DNA of 64,000 nucleotides from an uncultured Verrucomicrobiales bacterium (GTDB lineage Bacteria; Verrucomicrobiota; Verrucomicrobiia; Verrucomicrobiales; Akkermansiaceae): contig CASICJ010000012.1 in NCBI GenBank assembly GCA_949373085.1, positions 25,881 through 89,880 on the forward strand, in the 5' to 3' direction. The notes under the pieces are model-generated. The model was not told the origin of the DNA. It saw only the letters and a program-made list of their open reading frames with translations, and searched no databases. Shown piece by piece: positions 45,177 through 52,565 of this stretch (the first letter of the stretch is position 1; every line of letters starts with the position of its first letter). The position numbers and the translations under genes are program-made.

Positions 45177-46463
45177 TTAAACAAGCATGAGAGCTGGGTT
45201 CTCAAGGAGGCGCTTGATCTCCCCAAGAAATTTGGCACCGACGGCTCCGTCTACAACCCGGTGGTCGCAGCTGACTCCCAAATTCATACGCAGGCCTGGA
45301 ACGATTTCGCCATCCTTCACAACAGGTTTTTCGATGATGCCACCCACGCTAAGAATAACTGCTTGTGGAGGATTAACGATGGCGTCGAAGGATTCGACAC
45401 CCCAGGCTCCAAGGTTAGATATAGTGACGGTGCCTCCGTCAAATTCATTGGGAGCGAGTTTCTTGTCGCGAGCTCGAACAGCCATTTCCTTAATTTCTTT
45501 TGAGATGGCGAGAAGGGACTTCTGCTCAGCGTTCTTAACAACGGGAGTGACAAGACCGTCATCAACTGCGATGGCAACTGAAATGCCAACGTGAGCGAAT
45601 TGGACGATGTGATCACCATTGAAAGAAGCATTCGCTTCGGGAACAGTGACTGAGGCGTTTATGAGAGCTTTCACTACGAAGTCGTTCACGGAATATTTGT
45701 TTCCATGACTGGCTTCGGACTGGGCATTGATCTGCTTGCGGAGAGCCATTAACGGTTCGGCATCAACTTCGAGGTGGAGGTAAAAGTGGGGGATGCTGAC
45801 CTTAGAAGTGAGGAGTCTCTCAGCAATAATTTTGCGCATGCTAGAGAGTTTGATGATTTGGTCTGTGCCTTCGGCGACTGGTGAAATAGGAGCGGTGGTG
45901 GGAGCGGCTATAGGAACAGGAACAGGAGCAGCAGGAGCAGCAACGACGTCTGCTTTCACGATGCGACCTCCTGGACCGGTTCCCGACACAGCGGAAAGGT
46001 CGACGCCTTCGGACTCGGCGATCTTCTTAGCAAGCGGAGAGGCCTTGATGCGTTCGCCGTCGGCTGGAGTTGGGGCAGAGGCTTGTGACTTATTGACTGT
46101 GGCGGCGGCTGATTCCAGAGCTTTGGCCGCGGCGGGGGGGGTGTTTGCTGAAGCGGCGGGGGGGGTGTTTGCTGAAGCGGCGGTTGAGCTTTCCGCAGAA
46201 GGAGGGTCCTGAACGTCGCTTTCTCCGTCCTCGAGGAGAACGGCGATAGCAGAGCCAACGGGAGCCTTTCCGCCTTCGGGAACAGAAATTTTCGAAAGGA
46301 CTCCTTCGTCAAAGGCTTCCATTTCCATAGTGGCCTTATCTGTTTCGATTTCTGCGATGATATCGCCGATTTCTACTTCCTCACCCTCCTTTTTAAGCCA
46401 GCGAACCACCGTGCCTTCGGTCATGGTGTCGGAGAGTTTGGGCATTTCAATATTGATCGGCAT
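45177..46463 (-). CDS. pdhC: dihydrolipoyl acetyltransferase (pyruvate dehydrogenase E2)
   Basis: E2 takes the acetyl group from E1 to CoA. An N-terminal lipoyl domain carries Lys43 in ETDKATMEM. A Ala/Pro-rich linker (about 85-138) contains a perfect eight-residue repeat (ASANTPPA). A peripheral-subunit-binding domain (about 139-172, KASPLAKKIAESEGVDLSAV) leads to the catalytic domain ending in DHRVVDGAVGAKFL with the active His. The partner E1 genes lie 12 kb away at 58265-60382, and no E3 is in the window. It has its own terminator. Confidence 0.92.
   Translation of the reverse strand: MPINIEMPKLSDTMTEGTVVRWLKKEGEEVEIGDIIAEIETDKATMEMEAFDEGVLSKISVPEGGKAPVGSAIAVLLEDGESDVQDPPSAESSTAASANTPPAASANTPPAAAKALESAAATVNKSQASAPTPADGERIKASPLAKKIAESEGVDLSAVSGTGPGGRIVKADVVAAPAAPVPVPIAAPTTAPISPVAEGTDQIIKLSSMRKIIAERLLTSKVSIPHFYLHLEVDAEPLMALRKQINAQSEASHGNKYSVNDFVVKALINASVTVPEANASFNGDHIVQFAHVGISVAIAVDDGLVTPVVKNAEQKSLLAISKEIKEMAVRARDKKLAPNEFDGGTVTISNLGAWGVESFDAIVNPPQAVILSVGGIIEKPVVKDGEIVPGLRMNLGVSCDHRVVDGAVGAKFLGEIKRLLENPALMLV
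46129..46176 (-). repeat. 24-bp tandem repeat in pdhC linker
   Basis: Two identical 24-base units (46129-46152 and 46153-46176) encode the linker octapeptide repeat, each with a run of eight G (46134-46141 and 46158-46165; C in the coding sense). A partial third copy begins at 46177. Slippage at either run would shift the frame. Confidence 0.9.
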
Positions 46464-46580
46464 AGTCGTGAAGATTTGGGTAAATAGAATTCATCGCCTC
46501 CCGCGGCGCGGTGCAGAAATAGCAGAGGAAGAGGCCTTATTAAAAGACAATTTCGCGTATCTGCAAGAGGGCAAAATAGC

Positions 46581-47078
46581 CTAGCCGATCGCTAAGAAAT
46601 TCTTTCGGGCCAGTCTGCTCATCAAGTCCCGAACTTCGCTATATCCTTGATCAGTCAGTCTAAAAGTTTTGTGGGCGTGGAGGTTTTCACCGGCCACGAA
46701 TTCTATTAGCCCCTTCTTTTCAAGATTCTCGACAGTGCTGGTGGTATTTGAGGGTTTCCGTCCGTAGCTGTCCAGTGTAACGTTGAGTGAGCGTGTGTCG
46801 AGCAGATCGACGTTCTCGCGATGTTTGAAAAAGCTTCCGAGTAGAACGCATTCTGGACCGTTGAGCTCAAGGCTGCCGTTGTCGAGGAAGCGCCGAACCT
46901 CACGGAGTTCATCTGATGTTTGCTGGTCTTGGCGAACACCTATCCTCTCGGTGGCACCTTCGACAGCTTCCTTAGCCTCGATAATCTTTTGAACAACATC
47001 GTGGGCAGCCTTGGCTCCGTCTAGCTCAAGAGACCATACTAACTCTGCAATTTTTTTTAGGTCCGAAGAGTCGTCCAT
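46581..47078 (-). CDS. hypothetical protein with winged-helix-like C-terminus
   Basis: The first 60 residues are helical and acidic. The C-terminal part (SNTTSTVENLEKKGLIEFV ... KTFRLTDQGYSEVRDLMSR) has the helix-turn-helix-wing pattern of MarR-like DNA-binding proteins. It lacks a recognisable ligand domain. A promoter-like sequence sits six bases before its ATG. It is divergent from another unknown gene at 47241. A regulatory role is inference. Confidence 0.55.
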   Translation of the reverse strand: MDDSSDLKKIAELVWSLELDGAKAAHDVVQKIIEAKEAVEGATERIGVRQDQQTSDELREVRRFLDNGSLELNGPECVLLGSFFKHRENVDLLDTRSLNVTLDSYGRKPSNTTSTVENLEKKGLIEFVAGENLHAHKTFRLTDQGYSEVRDLMSRLARKNFLAIG

Positions 47079-47084
47079 GGGACA

Positions 47085-47113
47085 AAATTAGAAAAAATAT
47101 TAGTAAAAGGCAA
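47085..47113 (-). promoter_or_regulatory. promoter with -10 six bases from ATG
   Basis: On the minus strand TTGCCT (47108-47113), a 17-base spacer and TAATTT (47085-47090) end six bases before the ATG at 47078. As at four other genes here, the transcription start should fall on the start codon. Confidence 0.45.
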
Positions 47114-47240
47114 GTTGTTTCGCTTATCTAAAGTAAAAAACCTCAGTAAATTAGATTAAAACTCTAAAACTCTGGACGAGTGAGAGTTTTTTGATAGTTT
47201 TACGCATATCGAAATCGTTCGATGAAAATCTCCTAAATTC

Positions 47241-47834
47241 ATGAAATCCAAGCGACTTCCGCAGAATTCCCACGAAACCAATCAATCCTTGGCTGAATTT
47301 ACAACGAGAGGAGAATCACTCTTTAGTCAGGAAAGTGAGAATGAGGGTGGCAAGACTGAGAAAATTAGTAGCGTTTTAGCAAGTTGTTTTCAAGAGACTG
47401 AGGAGAGTAATCTTAGTCTTAGAGACGAGTTTTCATCGAAAACTATTACCTTGGTGATTACGCGGTGCCGCGAAATTTTACAATCAGCCAGCAAGGACTC
47501 TGGATGTTGGGCTGAAGTGAGAGAGTTTTTGGAGGAAGAGCTCTGGAAAGTTAGTAGATTAAAAGAAAATTTAGTGATGGCGGAAAGGAAGTGCCAAATG
47601 GTTCGCGTGAAATTAGGGGAACTGGCGAATCCACTAGATGGTCAGGAGAACCAGAAGCGAGTGATGGCTTGTGGAATGCTCCTGGCAGAGTCTGAAATGC
47701 ATCGAGACCATTTTAGGGATCGGGTTTTTATGATTATTGATCAATTTGTGGGCCGAATTTTAGCAGGAACGCAGGATTCTCCAGGTGGAGACATACTCGA
47801 AATTCGCCTTCGAGGAGTCTTTGGAGTGCTTTGA
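47241..47834 (+). CDS. hypothetical helical protein
   Basis: This 197-residue protein has no signal peptide or membrane helix and is mostly predicted helix (EEELWKVSRLKENLVMAERK, VMACGMLLAESEMHRDHFRD). The first 50 residues are polar and probably disordered (SLAEFTTRGESLFSQESENE). I recognise no family. Its clean frame and consistent codon use support it. It is divergent from the winged-helix gene. Confidence 0.5.
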   Translation: MKSKRLPQNSHETNQSLAEFTTRGESLFSQESENEGGKTEKISSVLASCFQETEESNLSLRDEFSSKTITLVITRCREILQSASKDSGCWAEVREFLEEELWKVSRLKENLVMAERKCQMVRVKLGELANPLDGQENQKRVMACGMLLAESEMHRDHFRDRVFMIIDQFVGRILAGTQDSPGGDILEIRLRGVFGVL

Positions 47835-47913
47835 GAGAGGGAGCTGGCGCTATGAAAATGCTTCATTGCATGTGAGAATCTGATTAAGGATTCTTATCTA
47901 TTTTAACTTACCC

Positions 47914-48189
47914 TTGGTATCTTTGTTGCTTCCCACCGAGTATGCCTGTGGAAAAGAAGACCGCCTAAAACTAGCACAAAAAACAAAAAAGAAAGCTGCT
48001 GCTACGAAGAAACCGAAGAAGAAAAAGTCGTTTAAAATAGGTTCTACCGGAGAGTCAGATAGAAATGGTTCTTTTGCTGGAAGAATAGGTAAGGTCGCCT
48101 ACTTCCTATGCCTTGGGAAAGAGAAAGGAAGAGTTCTGGGAACAGCTGAAGGAGATTGGTTGGTGGCCGAGAAATTATTAATTGAGTAA
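47914..48189 (+). CDS. lysine-rich small protein with DUF2934-like C-terminus
   Basis: The last 35 residues (IGKVAYFLCLGKEKGRVLG ... DWLVAEKLLIE) fit the DUF2934 pattern of one helix, a GR-G turn and a DW-AE helix. The middle is very basic (QKTKKKAAATKKPKKKKSFK), as in small DNA-binding proteins. The TTG start at 47914 gives an odd hydrophobic N-terminus; an ATG at 47942 in the next frame (MPVEK) would fit if one A were missing from the run near 47953. So the start is uncertain. Confidence 0.5.
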   Translation: MVSLLLPTEYACGKEDRLKLAQKTKKKAAATKKPKKKKSFKIGSTGESDRNGSFAGRIGKVAYFLCLGKEKGRVLGTAEGDWLVAEKLLIE

Positions 48190-48237
48190 TTCATTGATTT
48201 CCGCCTGTCTGACTTGTTTTTACAATGTTCAATCATT

Positions 48238-48654
48238 TTATGTCTTATGAAGGATTGCTCGGTGCATTTTTTCTCCGACTGCCATTCGCCCTCCGCGTGG
48301 TGTTCCAAGATCATAAAAAAAGTTTTTTCCAAAAAGACCAGCTTCCTCTTTACGAAACCGTATTTGAGACCACGGCAGGTAAAGAGGGGGATGTCCAAGT
48401 GCGAAAAGTGGGAAGACTTCAATATAGAGGCCGCTTTTACTGATGCGGAAGGTAATACAGCAATTGTATCTTAAAAATCGGCCCAAGCTCATGCTTTGCC
48501 AGTGATGTGAAGTTCCTACCGGACGAGTAAAAGTTGAGTAGCGCTTGGCGAGCTGATTCCACCCGAAGCAGGAAATAATTTTCAGGATCACACATCCGAA
48601 CCCGATAAAGAATAGCGTGAAGGCGATCAGGACAAGGCTTACTGGAGGTGGCAA
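48238..48654 (-). CDS. small membrane protein of unknown function
   Basis: A single membrane helix (LVLIAFTLFFIGFGCVIL) is followed by the pattern GWNQLAKRYST, a Trp-containing segment, ITFRISKSGLYIEVFPLFALGHPPLYLPWSQI. This order matches a small uncharacterised family seen across bacteria (helix, then GLYL.V.PLF..GHPPL.IPW). It is 138 residues. The opposite-strand open frames here are shadows. The function is unknown. Confidence 0.65.
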   Translation of the reverse strand: MPPPVSLVLIAFTLFFIGFGCVILKIISCFGWNQLAKRYSTFTRPVGTSHHWQSMSLGRFLRYNCCITFRISKSGLYIEVFPLFALGHPPLYLPWSQIRFRKEEAGLFGKNFFYDLGTPRGGRMAVGEKMHRAILHKT

Positions 48655-48735
48655 AATCTGAGGTTTAGGGTAAGCAGCGGAGACATTTGTATCCGAGAAG
48701 ACATCGGGTCGGAAAGATGTTCCTCATTTATTTTT

Positions 48736-49887
48736 TTAGGCACGTTTGACGTCAACCCATTGGCCTGTTTCCGCAGACTCGAGGACGGCATCACAAACGT
48801 ATTGGGTGCCGAGGGCGTTCCGGAAATCAGGGAAGTTTTTGGTGATGTTCGGATCATCTAAATGCTTCATGAATTCCACGGCACCGTGGACAAAGGAGTG
48901 TTCGTAACCAAGGCATAGGCCAGGAACCCACCAGTTTCCTGTGTAAGGATGGTCACCATCGGAGACGTGGATGCTGGACCAGCCTCGCGTTTCGCCGGGA
49001 ACCTCATGGTCAAAGTAGGAGAGGCGATTAAGGTCGTGAAGATCCCAAGAGATTGATTTGTTATGTCCGTTAATTTCAAAGGTCTTGAGTGCTTTGTGGC
49101 CGCGGGCATAGCGGGTCGATTCGAAAATGGCAGTGGAGCCGTTTTCAAAGCGAGCGAGGAATGCACAGGCGTCATCAATCGTGACGGGGTGCTTTTCCCC
49201 TGTCTCTTGGTGAACGCGTTCTTTGATAAAGGTCTCAGTCATAGCTGAGACGCTGACGATGTCGCCATTAATCCAGCGGGCACAGTCGATGTTGTGAGCG
49301 AGGAGATCTCCAGTCACACCTGAGCCAGCTGTGGCTGCGTCAAGACGCCAGAGGGCTTCGCCGCCTTGAGGGAGCTCCTCGGACATGGTCCAGTCCTGGA
49401 GAAAGTTAGCGCGGTAGTGGTAGATGCGACCAAGTTCGCCCCGATCGACGATCTGCTTAGCAAGGGTGACGGCAGGAAGGAAACGGTAGTTATACCAGAC
49501 GAGGTTAGGAAGGCCGGCGGCTTCAATTGCTTCGACCATTTGGATGCCCTGATTCCCGTCGAGGGCGAGGGGCTTTTCGCAGAGGATCATCTTGCCGTTT
49601 TCAATAGCGGCCATGGCGATGTCATAGTGAGAGTTGTTGGGCGTGCAGATATCGATGGCATCTACATCGTCTCGTTTGACCAACTCACGCCAATCAGTCT
49701 CGGTGTCGGAGTAGCCCCATTTCTCCGCAAAAGCCTTCACCTTATCTTCAGAGCGGCCGCAGATCACCTGCTTGACAGGAACATGTTCGGTTTCGAAAAA
49801 GTGATCAAGTTGGGAGTAGGCATTCGAATGGGTGCGGCCCATGAATCCGTAACCAACAACGCCAATGCGGACAGGTTTCTTGCTCAT
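48736..49887 (-). CDS. Gfo/Idh/MocA-family oxidoreductase
   Basis: The NAD(P)-binding loop [17 protein letters not shown] opens the protein, followed by [12 protein letters not shown] with the catalytic lysine and [20 protein letters not shown] with the histidine of the sugar domain. Length 383. It lies 70 bases downstream of a sugar isomerase gene, the same pairing seen at 22701-24670, so it probably oxidises a sugar or cyclitol. The sequence is not close to the other dehydrogenase in the window, so this is a separate pathway. Confidence 0.92.
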   Translation of the reverse strand: MSKKPVRIGVVGYGFMGRTHSNAYSQLDHFFETEHVPVKQVICGRSEDKVKAFAEKWGYSDTETDWRELVKRDDVDAIDICTPNNSHYDIAMAAIENGKMILCEKPLALDGNQGIQMVEAIEAAGLPNLVWYNYRFLPAVTLAKQIVDRGELGRIYHYRANFLQDWTMSEELPQGGEALWRLDAATAGSGVTGDLLAHNIDCARWINGDIVSVSAMTETFIKERVHQETGEKHPVTIDDACAFLARFENGSTAIFESTRYARGHKALKTFEINGHNKSISWDLHDLNRLSYFDHEVPGETRGWSSIHVSDGDHPYTGNWWVPGLCLGYEHSFVHGAVEFMKHLDDPNITKNFPDFRNALGTQYVCDAVLESAETGQWVDVKRA

Positions 49888-49960
49888 CTGTGTGACAGAT
49901 TAGAAAAGGGAGAGGAGGGGGCAAGGGTAATTTGGAGAGCGGCCGCTGCGTTCATTTTCG

Positions 49961-50971
49961 CTATTGGGCGTCGCTGACCTTAAGCATAGTATCGAGAATG
50001 GTGTTCCAAGTCTCTTGCTTTTCGAGTAGTTCGTTTGAGAACATGCATCCGTCCCAGCAGATATGTTCTATTTTGCGGTCTGTGTGGTTTTTGAGCCACT
50101 CGGAAGAGCAGGCAACGATGTCGAGTTTACCGTTTGGATCATTAGCAGGGCAGTGGCGGCCGGTCTTATCGTGGGCGCCAGATCCGTTTACGGTACCATC
50201 GTTTTGAGCAACGTGGAAGTCGATGGTCCACGGGCGGAGTTTATCAACCATTGGGCGGTAGGCTGCCCAAAATTCTTCGTTGGTATGGTCTTCTTTGACG
50301 AGTGCGTGTTCAGGAGCGTTGTAGCCAAGAAGGTAGAGGTAAGTGTGTGCAAGATCTGACTGGAAACCGACTGTTTCGGGCATGTCAATGCTTTCGAGGA
50401 GATCGAGTGTGTCTTTCCACGAGTGAATTCCACCCCAGCAGATTTCACCTTCCATGGCGAGGCGCTCCCCGTTGTCCGCGGCTACTTTTGCAGCGCGTTG
50501 GATGGTGTCGGCAGCGAGGGCAGTGTTGCCAGCAGGGTCTTTAGCCCAGTCCTTGACTCCGCCGGCGGTGTCGATGCGAATAGATCCGTATTCGCGGACT
50601 CCGTGTGTTCTGAAGATGTTTGCAACGCGACAGGCTTTTTCAACAGCAAGGACAAAGTTGTCGCGGTCAGATGGAGAGCCGAAAGCGGGTCCTCCAACAG
50701 TCCCTTCCCAGATCGGGGCCACAAGGGTGCCAACCTTGAGGTTTTTGGAGGAAATGAGGTCGGCTATCTTTCTTAAATCATCTTCGGAGGCATCTGGGTC
50801 GGTGTGAGGGTGGAATAGGAAGTAGTCGATACCGTCATATTTTCGGTCGTTGATTTCGGCATTAGTTGTGAGTTCGAGCATACGCTCGAGTGAGATGGGA
50901 GGGTGGTCGGTGCCTTCTTCTTTTCCCACGAGACCGGGCCACATGGCGTTGTGAACTTTGAGTGAACTCAT
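49961..50971 (-). CDS. sugar phosphate isomerase/epimerase (TIM barrel)
   Basis: An AP-endonuclease-2-like barrel of 336 residues: [27 protein letters not shown] with the metal-binding Glu, [17 protein letters not shown] with Asp and His, and [11 protein letters not shown] with His. It contains an unusual Cys/His-rich stretch near the end ([20 protein letters not shown] and ICWDGCMF). It is followed by a Gfo/Idh/MocA gene. A sugar isomerisation in the same pathway is inference. Confidence 0.85.
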   Translation of the reverse strand: MSSLKVHNAMWPGLVGKEEGTDHPPISLERMLELTTNAEINDRKYDGIDYFLFHPHTDPDASEDDLRKIADLISSKNLKVGTLVAPIWEGTVGGPAFGSPSDRDNFVLAVEKACRVANIFRTHGVREYGSIRIDTAGGVKDWAKDPAGNTALAADTIQRAAKVAADNGERLAMEGEICWGGIHSWKDTLDLLESIDMPETVGFQSDLAHTYLYLLGYNAPEHALVKEDHTNEEFWAAYRPMVDKLRPWTIDFHVAQNDGTVNGSGAHDKTGRHCPANDPNGKLDIVACSSEWLKNHTDRKIEHICWDGCMFSNELLEKQETWNTILDTMLKVSDAQ

Positions 50972-51154
50972 GAGAGAGATGGTGAAGGTTGAAGAGGAAG
51001 GAGTGAAGTTTGAAATTCCAGTGGCGAGATTTTCTAAACGACCGACTTTTTTAATTTTGCCATTCTTTACGGCCGAAGCTTTTCGAAATAATTCTTGTGC
51101 GGAAGAATGACGGTGCGGAAAAACGGAGGCTTCAAATCGGTTCCCAAGAAGCCA

Positions 51155-52546
51155 CTAAGCGATGATCTTATCGATTAATTCAACTGGGCGGTTTTGCGGC
51201 CCGAGTTTCGCCATGGTTCCGGTGGTGCGAGCCATGGTGTTGTAAACGTCGAGGCCTTGAGCGTTGATATCGAGGATTTGCCCGGTCTTGAGGCGGCCGT
51301 TTGTTCCGGTGATAGCGTGGAAGACGCCTGATAGTTCTCGCTTAGTGTCGTTATGACGGCCATCACCAGACTCGGTGGAGATGGTGATCATGGCGTTTTC
51401 GAGAATGGTTTTCCCGTTGGCTTCACGGGTCTCGTCAGTTGAAAGGAGAGATAGGAAGTGAGCTACTTCGCGCATCTTCATATGGGCGTGGGCGCGAAGT
51501 TGTTCGTTTTTCTTTTGCTCGTTGAATTTGTGCCACCACTCGTGAGAGCAGCCTTTGTCGCCGGAGGCGCGAAGTTGGGCGGAATCGTCGAAAGAGAAGC
51601 GCTTTTCACCGTTGTAGATATAGTCGCCTTTGATACGGAGTCGTTCACCGGCAGCGAGGAAAGTCAGCGAGCCAAAGCGGGCGCGATCGGTTTGGATGGC
51701 GATGGCATAGAGCCCGGACATCAGGCGCCACTCGCGGACTAAGTCATCGAGTTGCATGTCGATGCCTTGGCCGCCGGGATCAGCCTTTCCTCCATGTGGG
51801 AGCTGCGACATCTTGGGGCGGGGCGGCGCATCTTTATCGACTTCAAATTGGAAGGCCCGTTGTTCGTATTCGCGGATGCGGTCGAGATGGTTTTTGAAAC
51901 GATCTTTGGATGCGGAACCGAGTGGAGAATTTTTGCCAGAGAAGTGGCGGTATTGCTCTAGGACGGAGTCGAGGACGCTCCGCTGAAGGCGCTCGTCGAG
52001 ATTGCTATTGCTTTTGATTCGACCGAAGACACGGCTAAAAAGGTCGATAGGCCTTTCTTGCATCGCGGCAGCTACGGTCCCGTCGCGATGATAGGAATGA
52101 ACGTAGCGAGAGATTCGGCTTCGGCGGAAGAAGGTTCCTGCAACCAAAGTGGGGACAACACCATCAGGTTGGCCTTTGGTATAATGAGCCTGCCGCAGAA
52201 GTTGGTCGAGGGAAGCTCCGCCGGCGCGGGCCTCTCCGTTTGGAGCGGTGGCGGTGAAGGCAGCGGAGGATCCGTCAAAGTGTGCGTTAATGCCGGATTG
52301 ATCAGCGCGGACGTGATCGACCCCTCGCATAATAAGAAGTTTATCAGCGAGCGGTTTGAGGGGTTCCATGACACCATTGAATCCTTCTTTTTGGAGTGCA
52401 GAAGGAATACCAAGGCCAAAGAAGAGATTGAAGGCCCTCATTGGAATGGCGCTGCTGATGGCATTTGTAGCAGCAGACATCTCTTCGAGGAAGGGAAGGC
52501 CAATAGTGGTTCCCGCAAGAGAGCTAAGAAGAGTGCGGCGTTTCAT
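51155..52546 (-). CDS. DUF1552 secreted protein
   Basis: The start is the ATG at 52546 (MKRRTLLSSLAGTTIGLPFLEE), giving a Tat-like twin-arginine leader; the longer frame overlaps the previous gene's stop. The body has DUF1552 landmarks VDHVRADQSGINAHFDGSSA, GGASLDQLLR, HHYRDGT-like and ITISTESGDGRHNDTKREL. It follows a PSD-type cytochrome gene with 20 bases between, the standard pair in Planctomycetota and Verrucomicrobiota. It is probably exported and works with that cytochrome; the reaction is not known. Confidence 0.92.
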   Translation of the reverse strand: MKRRTLLSSLAGTTIGLPFLEEMSAATNAISSAIPMRAFNLFFGLGIPSALQKEGFNGVMEPLKPLADKLLIMRGVDHVRADQSGINAHFDGSSAAFTATAPNGEARAGGASLDQLLRQAHYTKGQPDGVVPTLVAGTFFRRSRISRYVHSYHRDGTVAAAMQERPIDLFSRVFGRIKSNSNLDERLQRSVLDSVLEQYRHFSGKNSPLGSASKDRFKNHLDRIREYEQRAFQFEVDKDAPPRPKMSQLPHGGKADPGGQGIDMQLDDLVREWRLMSGLYAIAIQTDRARFGSLTFLAAGERLRIKGDYIYNGEKRFSFDDSAQLRASGDKGCSHEWWHKFNEQKKNEQLRAHAHMKMREVAHFLSLLSTDETREANGKTILENAMITISTESGDGRHNDTKRELSGVFHAITGTNGRLKTGQILDINAQGLDVYNTMARTTGTMAKLGPQNRPVELIDKIIA

Positions 52547-52565
52547 GATATTTGATACCAAGATT

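Noticed and set aside
46129..46176. G-quadruplex from the G8 runs
   Set aside because: Only two long G runs and short flanking GG pairs are present; this is better explained as a coding repeat.
50423..50807. two 117-residue plus-strand frames
   Set aside because: Antisense shadows of the sugar isomerase gene at 49961-50971.
52058..52555. 165-residue plus-strand frame
   Set aside because: Antisense to the DUF1552 gene, whose Tat leader and domain are clear.
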